Positions 8,506 to 16,241 of a stretch of DNA of 64,000 bases are shown here, piece by piece. The DNA comes from CADEFX01 sp046154585 (lineage in GTDB: Bacteria > Pseudomonadota > Alphaproteobacteria > Rhizobiales > Hyphomicrobiaceae). The stretch's first letter is position 1. Each line of letters starts with the position of its first letter. The notes under the pieces are model-generated. The model did not search any database. It had not been told where the DNA came from and saw only the letters and a program-made list of their open reading frames with translations. Both the position numbers and the translations under genes were made by a program. The DNA is taken from positions 1 to 64,000 of the forward strand of contig JBJXDX010000079.1 of the NCBI GenBank assembly GCA_046154585.1. Reading direction: 5' to 3'.

Positions 8506-10278
8506 ATGAACGTCGAAGCTCCCAGGCTGCAGCCCGGTCCGTCCGCACTGGCATCCAGTCCGCTTGCGCAGGAAAGCGCCGGCAGCAATTTTTACGAGAT
8601 CGACAGTGCCTTCCGCGACCTGATGCGGCTTTATCTCGCGCCTGACATGCGGGCACGGCTCGAACCGCATTTCGCGCGGCTTGGTGGCTTGGCGGGCGGC
8701 CGTCTCGACGCGCTGGCGCGCATCGCCGATCAGAATCCGCCCGTGCTGGAACCCCGCGACCGCTATGGGCGGGACGAGGACAGCATTCGCTATCATCCGG
8801 CCTATCGCGAGATGGAACAGATCGCGTTCGGCGATTTCCAGTTTCACGCCATGAGCCATCGCGGCGGCGTGCTCGGCCTCGATGCGCCGATGCCGGCCGT
8901 TGCCAAGTATGGTTTCCAATACCTGTTCGTGCAGGGCGAGTTCGGCATCATGTGCCCGATCAGCGTAACGGATACGTCGATCCATCTCATCCGCCGCTAC
9001 GCGAGCAACGAGCTGAAAGCCTATCTGCTGCCGCGCATGCTGTCAGATGACCTTGCCACGCTGTGGAAGGGCACGCAGTTCATGACGGAGAAGGCCGGCG
9101 GCTCGGACGTCGGCGCCATCGAGACTGTCGCGCGTCAGGAGGGCGGCCGCTGGCACCTCACCGGCGAGAAATGGTTCTGCTCGCACACGGACGCCGAAGT
9201 CGCGCTCATGCTCGCAAGGCCGGAGGGTGCGCCCGAAGGCACACGTGGCCTCGCGCTGTTCGCCCTGCCGCGCTATCTGGAAGACGGCAGGCGCAACACC
9301 TATCGCATCGTGCGCTTGAAGGACAAGCTCGGCACGCGCTCCATGGCGAGCGGCGAGATCCGTCTCGAAGGTGCCGTTGCCTATCTGGTGGGCGCCGTTG
9401 ATCGCGGCTTCAAGCAGATGATGGATCAGGTCAACCTGTCGCGTTTGTCGCACGGCGTGCGCGCAGCCGCCATGATGCGGCGCTGCCTGAACGAGGCGCT
9501 GGCTGCCGCGCGCTCGCGTCGCGCCTTCGGGTCGGCGGTTATCGAGCGGCCGCTAATGCGGCGTCAGCTCATGAAGATCCTGGTGCCGGCCGAACAGGCG
9601 CTGTCCATGGCCATGCTGGCCGCGCACACGATGGACAAGGAGACGGCCGGCGACAATGCGGCGCGCGCCCTGCTGCGCATCCTCACACCGATGCTCAAGC
9701 TGCGGGCTTGCCGCGACAACATCCGCGTCGCCACCGGCGCCATGGAAGTGCGCGGCGGCAACGGCTACATCGAGGAATGGGTCAACGCGCGCCTGGTCCG
9801 AGATGCGCACATTGGCGTGCTGTGGGAGGGCACCAGCAATATCAACGCCCTTGATGTTGTGCAGCGTGCCGTCGGCAAAGCCGCGTCGGACGAGGCGCTC
9901 GCAGCGTTTCTGCATGGCCGGATCAATGAGGCGGAGAAGCTGCCCAAGGCTTATCGTGGGCGCTTGTCGGCGTTTGTCGATCGGAGCATCGGCTTTGCGC
10001 GGAGCGTTGCGCGCAATCCGGCCGCCGAAGCTCACGCCCGCCTCGCGGCGACAGCCCTCTACAACACGGCGAGTGCCGTGGTCCTGGCCTGGGAGGCCAC
10101 GCAGCCCGGCATTGATGCCCGCCGCGCCATCGTCAGCCGCTTCGTGGTCGAGCATCGCCTGGAAACGGCCGATCCGCTTGTACCTCGTGACGATGCCTGG
10201 GAGAGGGGCGCCACGGACCTCCTTTTGAGCCCTGATCCGGTCTCTTTTGATCGCGCGGCCGCGCTTTTGGTGGCATGA
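8506..10278 (+). CDS. Acyl-CoA dehydrogenase, AidB-like/long form (590 aa)
   Basis: This is a flavoprotein of the acyl-CoA dehydrogenase superfamily, which introduces a 2,3-double bond into acyl-CoAs. At 590 residues it is longer than the common 380-400 form and matches the AidB/FadE-like subgroup. Visible blocks are GTQFMTEKAGGSDV (FAD-binding middle domain), GEKWFCSHTDA and, in the C-terminal helical domain, EVRGGNGYIEEWVNARLVRD. The catalytic base is probably the Glu in LWEGTSNI. A tail of about 150 residues follows. A CoA-transferase gene starts 38 bp downstream on the same strand, suggesting one catabolic operon. Substrate specificity is unknown, and an AidB-like repair role is less likely given the neighbours. 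Confidence 0.9.
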   Translation: MNVEAPRLQPGPSALASSPLAQESAGSNFYEIDSAFRDLMRLYLAPDMRARLEPHFARLGGLAGGRLDALARIADQNPPVLEPRDRYGRDEDSIRYHPAYREMEQIAFGDFQFHAMSHRGGVLGLDAPMPAVAKYGFQYLFVQGEFGIMCPISVTDTSIHLIRRYASNELKAYLLPRMLSDDLATLWKGTQFMTEKAGGSDVGAIETVARQEGGRWHLTGEKWFCSHTDAEVALMLARPEGAPEGTRGLALFALPRYLEDGRRNTYRIVRLKDKLGTRSMASGEIRLEGAVAYLVGAVDRGFKQMMDQVNLSRLSHGVRAAAMMRRCLNEALAAARSRRAFGSAVIERPLMRRQLMKILVPAEQALSMAMLAAHTMDKETAGDNAARALLRILTPMLKLRACRDNIRVATGAMEVRGGNGYIEEWVNARLVRDAHIGVLWEGTSNINALDVVQRAVGKAASDEALAAFLHGRINEAEKLPKAYRGRLSAFVDRSIGFARSVARNPAAEAHARLAATALYNTASAVVLAWEATQPGIDARRAIVSRFVVEHRLETADPLVPRDDAWERGATDLLLSPDPVSFDRAAALLVA

Positions 10279-10316
10279 TCGCTGCAACCCATCTCTAGAC
10301 GAGAACGGAGCATCCG

Positions 10317-11153
10317 ATGCCCGCTCAATCCACCGAAATTATCGATCTCGAAACGCTTGCGTCCCGCATCCCGGATGGCGCACGCGTCGCGTTGCCGCCG
10401 GATTATTCGGGCTGCGCCATGGCGGCTGTGCGCGCGCTCATGCGGCGTCCGGTACGTGATCTGCATATCGTCGCGGTGCCGGCCGGCGGCATGCAGGTGG
10501 ACATGCTGATTGGCGCGGGCTGCGTTGCGCGCATCGAGGCTGCGGCCGTCACCATGGGCGAGAACGGTCTGGCACCCCGTTTCACGGCCGCGCTGAAAAG
10601 CGGCGAGATCGAAATGTGGGACGCAACCTGCCCGGCGATTCAGGCGGGTTTGCAGGCCGCGGAGAAGGGCATTCCGTTCATGCCGCTGCGCGGCATCATC
10701 GGCTCCGACCTTCTGCGCGTGCGCCCCGACTGGAAGGTCATCGACAACCCGCTCGCCGAGGATGGCCGCAAAGACCCGATCGTCATCCTGCCGGCCATCA
10801 CGCCGGACGCGACGCTGTTCCACGCGCTCAAGGCCGACCGCCACGGCAACGTCTGGATCGGCGTGCGCCGCGAGCTGATGCTCATGGCGCATGCATCACG
10901 GCAGGCGTTCGTCACCGTCGAGCGCATCGAGGACGGCAATTTCCTCGAAGACCCCGTCCTCGCGGCCGGCACGATCCCGGGCCTCTACATCTCGGCCATC
11001 GCCGAAGCGAAAAACGGCGCCTGGCCCATCGAACTGTCCGGCGCCTACCCCGCCGATCGCACGGCTCAAGCCGACTATGTAAAGGCCGCCCGCACCGCCG
11101 ATGGTTTCGCACACTGGGCCGCCGAGGTCGTGCACGACAAGGTGCTAGCGTGA
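10317..11153 (+). CDS. CoA-transferase subunit A (glutaconate CoA-transferase/IpdA-like family I)
   Basis: The 278-residue alpha subunit belongs to a family I CoA-transferase or a related CoA-ester hydrolase. Family features include SRIPDGARVALPPDYSG at the N-terminus, the core GAGCVARIEAAAVTMGENG and the loop FHALKADRHGNVWIG. The start ATG has GGAG nine bases upstream. Its partner is the beta subunit at 11663. In related genomes the two genes are normally adjacent or overlapping, but here a DUF559 nuclease cassette separates them. Whether it transfers CoA or acts like IpdAB on a ring-cleavage product cannot be decided here. Confidence 0.88.
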   Translation: MPAQSTEIIDLETLASRIPDGARVALPPDYSGCAMAAVRALMRRPVRDLHIVAVPAGGMQVDMLIGAGCVARIEAAAVTMGENGLAPRFTAALKSGEIEMWDATCPAIQAGLQAAEKGIPFMPLRGIIGSDLLRVRPDWKVIDNPLAEDGRKDPIVILPAITPDATLFHALKADRHGNVWIGVRRELMLMAHASRQAFVTVERIEDGNFLEDPVLAAGTIPGLYISAIAEAKNGAWPIELSGAYPADRTAQADYVKAARTADGFAHWAAEVVHDKVLA

Positions 11154-11180
11154 CGGCTAGGCACATCACCGCCTAGCGAT

Positions 11181-11636
11181 CCCCCTCCCCAGCGGGGAGG
11201 GGTAGGGGTGGGGAGAAGGTCTAAGCGCATGACTAGCCAACTTGCGCGCCACCTGAGAAAGAATCAGACCGTCGCCGAACGAAAGCTTTGGTCGCATCTC
11301 TCCGAGCTGAGAAAACACGGCTACCATTTTCGGCGACAAGCTCCACTCGAAGGCTACATTGTGGACTTCGCATGCCTGTCACAGCGGCTCGTCATTGAGG
11401 TCGATGGCGCCCAGCATGACAGCCAAAAGAGGCGACAGGCTGATTCGCAACGTGATGCACATTTGCGCTGGCTCGGATTTTCCATCCTCAGATTCACGAA
11501 CTCCGACATGATGGATAACGTCGATGCGTGCATGCTAGATGTTCTGGCAGCATTGGGAGTTGTGACTCACTGGGAATGATGGATTAGCGTTGCTCCTGTG
11601 GCGTCCCCCCCAACCCCTCCCCGCGAGGGGGAGGGC
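11181..11636. mobile_element. Candidate DUF559 cassette bounded by inverted GC-rich palindromic repeats
   Basis: The unit is about 456 bp. The left end at 11181-11213 is a CCCCTCCCC/GGGGAGGGG hairpin (11182-11190/11194-11202) followed by TAGGGGTGGGGAG. The right end at 11603-11636, read on the other strand, has the same plan: a CCCTCCCC/GGGGAGGGG hairpin followed by TTGGGGGGG. The two ends are therefore inverted with respect to each other and enclose only the DUF559 gene. The unit lies precisely between two genes that encode subunits of one enzyme. I infer a mobile or once-mobile cassette; no target duplication could be identified. Confidence 0.55.
11229..11579 (+). CDS. DUF559 (Vsr-like, PD-(D/E)XK) endonuclease-domain protein
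   Basis: The 116-residue protein has the DUF559/COG2852 signature: LRKNQTVAERKLWSHL near the N-terminus, then GYIVDFACLSQRLVIEVDG, which supplies the Asp and the ExD of the nuclease core, then HDSQKRRQADSQRD and LRWLGFSILRFTN. It is a predicted small DNA endonuclease related to very-short-patch repair enzymes; a cellular role is not established. The ATG at 11229 has GAGAAGG 9 bases upstream, and that ribosome site lies at the edge of the left palindromic repeat. A GTG at 11208 within the repeat is an alternative start. The gene interrupts a CoA-transferase operon. Confidence 0.88.
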   Translation: MTSQLARHLRKNQTVAERKLWSHLSELRKHGYHFRRQAPLEGYIVDFACLSQRLVIEVDGAQHDSQKRRQADSQRDAHLRWLGFSILRFTNSDMMDNVDACMLDVLAALGVVTHWE

Positions 11637-11662
11637 ACTTAGATTCGCGAGGCTCTTGTTCC

Positions 11663-12415
11663 GTGGCTACGGTCGCACCGTTTGATGTTTCCACTACCGA
11701 GATCATGATCGGCGCGATTGCGCAGATGCTGTCGGGGCTCACGCATATCGCCGTCGGCGCATCCTCGCCCATCCCGGGTTCGGCAGCGTTGCTGACGCGC
11801 GCACGGTCCAAGGGCCGCACGCGCGTCTCCGTACTCGGAAGCCGTGAGAACAATCCCTTCACTGACGGCGGACGCGAGCTCTTCGACTGCGCAGGGCAAG
11901 GCCGCATCGACGCCTTCTTCCTCTCGGGCGGCCAGATCGATGGCGGTGCCAACATCAATCTCGTCGGCGTTGGCGATGTCGCCGACTACCCGCGCGCGCA
12001 AGCGCGCTTCCCGGGCTCGTTCGGCTCGTCGTATCTCTACTTCGTCGTGCCGCGCGTGATTCTGTTCCGCGAGGAGCACACGCCGCGCACGCTGGTCGAG
12101 AAGGTCGATTTCATCAGCGCACCGGGCACGTCGCCGCCTGACGTGTATCGTCCGGGCGGACCTTATGCGCTGGTGACGAGTTTGTGCGTCTTCAGCTTCG
12201 ACCGCCAGCGGGCCCGCTTCGCACTGAAGAGCGTGCATCCCGGCGTGACGGCAGCCGATGTGCGCGCGGCAACCGGCTTCGACTACGACGCACCTGCGGA
12301 AGTTCCACAAACACCTGCGCTCGATGCGGCCGGTCTTGAGTTGCTGCGCAGGACGGTCGCCCGCGAAGTCGCCGAAACCTATCCAGGTTTCGCAAAGAAG
12401 CAGTGGGGCGTATAG
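11663..12415 (+). CDS. CoA-transferase subunit B (glutaconate CoA-transferase/IpdB-like)
   Basis: The 250-residue beta subunit pairs with the alpha subunit at 10317. Family landmarks are STTEIMIGAIAQMLSG near the start, GQIDGGANINLVGVGD, the region PRVILFREEHTPRTLVEKVDF and VTSLCVFSFD. The start is a GTG with GAGG ten bases upstream. It begins only 27 bp after the right palindrome of the DUF559 cassette, so its translation signals may have been rebuilt after insertion. It ends 22 bp before a convergent small secreted-protein gene. Confidence 0.87.
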   Translation: MATVAPFDVSTTEIMIGAIAQMLSGLTHIAVGASSPIPGSAALLTRARSKGRTRVSVLGSRENNPFTDGGRELFDCAGQGRIDAFFLSGGQIDGGANINLVGVGDVADYPRAQARFPGSFGSSYLYFVVPRVILFREEHTPRTLVEKVDFISAPGTSPPDVYRPGGPYALVTSLCVFSFDRQRARFALKSVHPGVTAADVRAATGFDYDAPAEVPQTPALDAAGLELLRRTVAREVAETYPGFAKKQWGV

Positions 12416-12437
12416 AGCGCCCCATCATTCGTTGCTC

Positions 12438-12722
12438 TTATCGATATCTATAGCGGGCATCGACGCACCGCGCGCCGTTCCAGAAGTAATATGTGCCGCA
12501 GCCGTTCGGCCCGGACGGGCGCGCGTTGTACTCGTAGACGCGCAGCCGATAATCCGGATCGGGATCTCCGTAATAATCCTGATAAACCACAGGTGGACCG
12601 CGGTCGTCGTCGTAGTAGGGATCGCCGTACTGAATAACCACCTGCGCAGACGCCGCGCTTGCGCCTGCTGTGAGCGCCATCGCAATGATAGCGGGCCACG
12701 TCCAGAGCTTTAGTCGTATCAT
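12438..12722 (-). CDS. Small secreted Tyr/Asp-rich protein
   Basis: The 94-residue protein has a clear Sec signal peptide (positively charged MIRLK, a hydrophobic run, cleavage after SAASAQ). The mature part is short, acidic and rich in Tyr, Asp and Pro. It ends in a conserved-looking block, GCGTYYFWNGARCVDARY, with two Cys that could form a disulfide. Similar small periplasmic proteins are widespread in Hyphomicrobiales and have no assigned function. AGG lies upstream of the ATG. It is convergent with the CoA-transferase beta gene and divergent from the CaiB-type gene at 12868. Confidence 0.8.
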   Translation of the reverse strand: MIRLKLWTWPAIIAMALTAGASAASAQVVIQYGDPYYDDDRGPPVVYQDYYGDPDPDYRLRVYEYNARPSGPNGCGTYYFWNGARCVDARYRYR

Positions 12723-12867
12723 CTAGGCCTCCTTGCACGTCGGCATATTGAGGCCAAAACCCGGCAATGGCGCCATCGTTCCCGTCAGGACCGCCCACCC
12801 CAAGAGTTGCGTTCCCGGCCGCTCCTGTGGCAACGATGCAGGATACGCGGTTATGGGAGCGGGACGA

Positions 12868-14103
12868 ATGGCGAAAGCCGCAAACGGTACACGGGCGGAA
12901 CAGGCTGGCGCATCGGGTGCTGGCACCCTGGCCGGCCTCAAGGTGATCGATCTGAGCCGCGTGCTCGGTGGGCCGTTTGCCACGCAGCTTCTCGCCGATC
13001 ATGGCGCCGACGTCATCAAGCTCGAACCGCCGCAGGGGGACGAGGTGCGCGACTGGGGCCCTCCCTTCAACGGCGACGACGCGTCCTATTTCATCGGCAT
13101 TAACCGCAACAAGCGGTCCGTGGGGCTTGATCTGGCGAAACCGCAAGGCCGCGAGGTGCTTGTGGCGCTGCTCGATGGCGCCGACGTTCTCATAGAGAAC
13201 TTCAAGCCCGGCGCCATGGAGGGCTGGGGCATCGGCTACGATGTGCTCAAGCAGAAATTCCCCAAGCTCATCTACTGCAAGATCTCGGGCTTCGGCGCCG
13301 AAGGACCGCTCGGCGGCTTCCCGGGCTATGATGCCATCGTCGGTGCCATGGCCGGCCACTACAGCGTCAACGGGTCGCCCGACTCCGGGCCGATGCGCAT
13401 CGGCCTGCCGGTGGTCGACATTTCGACGGGACTTTATTCCGTCATCGCCATCTTGATGGCGCTGCACGAGCGCGGCCGCTCAGGCCAGGGCCAGTTCATC
13501 GACATGGCCCTCTACGACAGCGCCATGAGCCTGATGCATCCGCACTTCGCCAACTACTTCCTGTCGGGGAAGGTGCCGGGCCTCACCGGCAATACGCACG
13601 GCAACCTTGCGCCCTATGGCATGTTCCAGACGCGCACGTGCCGCGTCATGATCGGCGCCGGCAACAATCGGGCCTTCCGCCGCGTGTGTGAAGAGCTGGG
13701 CCTTCCCACACTCGCAGACGATCCGCGCTTCAAGAACAACGGCGATCGCCTGGCCAATCGCGAAGCATTGAACGCCGTCATCTCCGACAAGCTCGCCGCG
13801 GTCGACGGCATGGAGTTTGCGCTCAAGCTCCTGAAGGCCGGACTGCCGTGCGGTCCTGTGCTCGACACGAAGCAGGTGCTGGAGCATCCGCATGCCGCGG
13901 CGCGAGGCCTACTGGTCGAGAAGGACTGGTACAAGGGCATCGGAACGCCGATCAAGTTCTCGCGCACGCCCGGCAGCGTGAAGTCGCCGCCACCGCGCTT
14001 TTCCGAGCATACGCAGCAGGTGCTGAAGGAGCACGGCTTCGACGAAGCGGCCATCGAGAAGCTGACGGCTGCGGGCGTTCTCGTCGAGAAGCGGCGGGTG
14101 TAG
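12868..14103 (+). CDS. CaiB/BaiF family (class III) CoA-transferase
   Basis: This 411-residue protein is the second class III CoA-transferase in the window. Motifs are LAGLKVIDLSRVLGGPFATQ, DHGADVIKLEPPQGDE, the catalytic Asp in PVVDISTGLY and the C-terminal PIKFSRTPG. The ATG at 12868 was chosen because GGGAGCGGG lies just before it; the frame stays open to 12733. It is only distantly similar to the CaiB protein at 6114-7298, so the two probably use different acids. Its stop is followed directly by a periplasmic-protein gene. Confidence 0.92.
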   Translation: MAKAANGTRAEQAGASGAGTLAGLKVIDLSRVLGGPFATQLLADHGADVIKLEPPQGDEVRDWGPPFNGDDASYFIGINRNKRSVGLDLAKPQGREVLVALLDGADVLIENFKPGAMEGWGIGYDVLKQKFPKLIYCKISGFGAEGPLGGFPGYDAIVGAMAGHYSVNGSPDSGPMRIGLPVVDISTGLYSVIAILMALHERGRSGQGQFIDMALYDSAMSLMHPHFANYFLSGKVPGLTGNTHGNLAPYGMFQTRTCRVMIGAGNNRAFRRVCEELGLPTLADDPRFKNNGDRLANREALNAVISDKLAAVDGMEFALKLLKAGLPCGPVLDTKQVLEHPHAAARGLLVEKDWYKGIGTPIKFSRTPGSVKSPPPRFSEHTQQVLKEHGFDEAAIEKLTAAGVLVEKRRV

Positions 14104-14118
14104 TTGTTGGTGGGGGCG

Positions 14119-15342
14119 ATGGGGCAACGCAGCGGTTTGTGGGCAACGGCCTGTCGCTCGCTCTGCGCGTGCCTGTTCGCGATCCTGATGCTGGCAAGTC
14201 CCGCCACCACCCCTGGCCTCGCCAACCGGATCTCGCCTGAGCTCCAGTCCCGCCTGTCGGAGAGCCAGCTTCGTCAGTATCAAGCATACCTGCAGGTACG
14301 TTCGGCGTTCGACCGCCAGCTCGACGACTACTGGGACGATGTCGAGGACAAGCGCGAGGCGCGCCGGCGCAAGCGTTCGAATGGGCAGGCCTTTGCCCGC
14401 AGCGACTACATTCTGGAACAGCCGCCCAAGTACACTGGTCCGCCCGTTCCGCCGGACGTGGCGCGCATCATCGCCAGCCTGAAAGAGCCGGAGCCCGAGG
14501 CCGAGCCACGGCCCGGCGTGGCCGACTTTCTCGCCAACGCGAAGACGCATTTCAGCTTCGTCCCCACGCCCACGACAGAGCGGATATTCAAACGCCGCTA
14601 TGCCGAGGAGGCGCTGGCCGCCGGCCTGACCAAGATGCAGGTCGTGCGCGTCTATGCGCTCGAAACCGGCGGACGCGGCACCTACGACATGCAGGCCGGC
14701 ATCGACCCCGACACCAGGCAGGGCAAGCCGATCTCATCGGCATTGGGCTATGCGCAGCTGCTCAGCGGCAACTCCGTCAACGAGCTGCTCAAGCACGGAC
14801 CTCGGTTCATCGAGCGGCTCAATGCCATGGCGGCAGAGCGCGGCGTCAGCGGATCGCGAGCCGCGTCGCTGCGCAACAAGGCGCAGGCCGTCGCCCGGAT
14901 GCTGCGGGCTGCGCGCTCGGTGCCCAATCACTGGAACAATCACGTCAAGCTCGGCGCCGCGCCGAAGGGACAGGGCATCCACACGCTCAATCTCGACGCC
15001 GATGTCGGCCCGTGGCTGCAGGTTCAGAAACTGAAAGATGTGCTCCAAACCGCCGTGAATGCCGGACGCCCGGAGTTGACGCCCGCGGAGCTGGAGCTGA
15101 TGAATCTTGCCGGTCCGCGCACGGGGCTCGACATGATGGAAAAGGCCGGGCGCGACGTCCCGACCTCCAACTTCTTCAGTCGTACCGGCTACTATCGCAA
15201 CACCATCGTACGCGAACGCACATCAGCCGAGTTGCTGGCCGCCATTGACGAGCGCATGGCCGTGAATATCCAGAAGCCGGGCGCCGTCGAGTTCATCACC
15301 ATTTTCGACGAGGTGATGCGCGAGAGCCGGGTGGCGAGGTAA
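14119..15342 (+). CDS. Periplasmic protein with a lysozyme-like (transglycosylase-like) core, function unknown
   Basis: The protein is about 407 residues with an N-terminal signal or anchor (CACLFAILMLASPATTPGLAN). A charged, Arg- and Pro-rich linker spans about residues 50-125. The domain from about 150 contains VVRVYALETGGRGTYDMQAG and SALGYAQLLSGNS, which resemble the E-x-G...GYAQL layout of SLT-type transglycosylases, with Glu as possible catalytic residue. I do not recognise a named family; hydrolase activity is inference. The ATG at 14119 follows a G-rich stretch; earlier TTG codons at 14104 and 14107 are alternatives. It lies 15 bp after the CaiB-type gene and is convergent with the DUF72 gene. 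Confidence 0.75.
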   Translation: MGQRSGLWATACRSLCACLFAILMLASPATTPGLANRISPELQSRLSESQLRQYQAYLQVRSAFDRQLDDYWDDVEDKREARRRKRSNGQAFARSDYILEQPPKYTGPPVPPDVARIIASLKEPEPEAEPRPGVADFLANAKTHFSFVPTPTTERIFKRRYAEEALAAGLTKMQVVRVYALETGGRGTYDMQAGIDPDTRQGKPISSALGYAQLLSGNSVNELLKHGPRFIERLNAMAAERGVSGSRAASLRNKAQAVARMLRAARSVPNHWNNHVKLGAAPKGQGIHTLNLDADVGPWLQVQKLKDVLQTAVNAGRPELTPAELELMNLAGPRTGLDMMEKAGRDVPTSNFFSRTGYYRNTIVRERTSAELLAAIDERMAVNIQKPGAVEFITIFDEVMRESRVAR

Positions 15343-15348
15343 AGCGCC

Positions 15349-16155
15349 TTACTTTTCCAGCTTCTCCATGAATGCCATAGCTCCCGCCGGCGCGCGCACC
15401 TTGCCTTCCGTGATGAAGTACACGAACACGTCGCGGACTTTTTTCTTCGCGCCATGCTCCGCATCGACGATGGGAAGATCGTCCGGCACCCCGCCGGCGG
15501 CCCAGGTCTTGGCGCGGGCAGCCCAGCCCGTCAGGGCTTTGGGCGGATAACAAGTCTCGACATCATCGCTGCCCTTCTGCAGCCGCGCATAGACGAAATC
15601 GCCCGTGACATCGGCGATGGCCGGATAGATTGCGTGCTCGGCAAACACCACCGGGATCGAGAACGACCGCAGCAGCGCGATGAATTCCGGCACGCAGAAG
15701 CTCGAGTTGCGGACTTCCACGACATGCTGGAGCATTCGTCCGCCGAGGGTCTTCGGCAGAAGCTCCAGGAACTTACCGAAATCGGCATCATCGAATTTCT
15801 TGGTCGGCGCGAACTGCCACAGCAGCGGCCCGAGCCGGTCGCCAAGCTCGATCACTCCCGACTCGAGAAAGCGCATGACCGAATCCCCCGCCTCCGCCAG
15901 CACCCGGCGATTGGTGGCGTAGCGAATGCCTTTGACCGAGAAGATGAAGCCGTCCGGCGTCTCCTTCGCCCACTTGGCGAAGGTCGCGGGCTTCTGCGTG
16001 CTGTAGTACGTGCCGTTGATCTCGATGGTGGGCAGATGCTGGCCGGCATATTCAAGCTCGCGCGCCTGCGGGAGGCCGTCCGGATAAAACACGCCGCGCC
16101 ACGGCTCGAACGTCCAGCCGCCGATTCCGGCCCGGATTTGTCCCTGCTTGGCCAT
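15349..16155 (-). CDS. DUF72 (YecE-like) TIM-barrel protein
   Basis: The 268-residue protein shows the DUF72 hallmarks: the start IRAGIGGWTFEPWRGVFYP, then EYAGQHLPTIEINGTYYST, then VEVRNSSFCVPEF and DFVYARLQ. The biochemical function of the family is not established; a TIM-barrel fold is known. The frame continues to 16434, but the ATG at 16155 places the conserved block at the N-terminus as in homologues. It overlaps the end of nothing and is convergent with the gene at 14119, leaving 6 bp between stops. Confidence 0.88.
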   Translation of the reverse strand: MAKQGQIRAGIGGWTFEPWRGVFYPDGLPQARELEYAGQHLPTIEINGTYYSTQKPATFAKWAKETPDGFIFSVKGIRYATNRRVLAEAGDSVMRFLESGVIELGDRLGPLLWQFAPTKKFDDADFGKFLELLPKTLGGRMLQHVVEVRNSSFCVPEFIALLRSFSIPVVFAEHAIYPAIADVTGDFVYARLQKGSDDVETCYPPKALTGWAARAKTWAAGGVPDDLPIVDAEHGAKKKVRDVFVYFITEGKVRAPAGAMAFMEKLEK

Positions 16156-16241
16156 GCACTGCACCTGACGTTGACGGGCAGTGACATCCGTAACCGCACG
16201 GCGCATGGATGTCACCCCATCGCTGTCAGGAGTATCGCCGA

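Noticed and set aside
8276..8656. Minus-strand frame in the 670-bp gap
   Set aside because: It extends into the acyl-CoA dehydrogenase gene antisense and has a composition unlike coding sequence.
12448..13467. 339-residue minus-strand frame overlapping the secreted protein and CaiB genes
   Set aside because: Antisense shadow of a well-supported CoA-transferase gene caused by high GC content.
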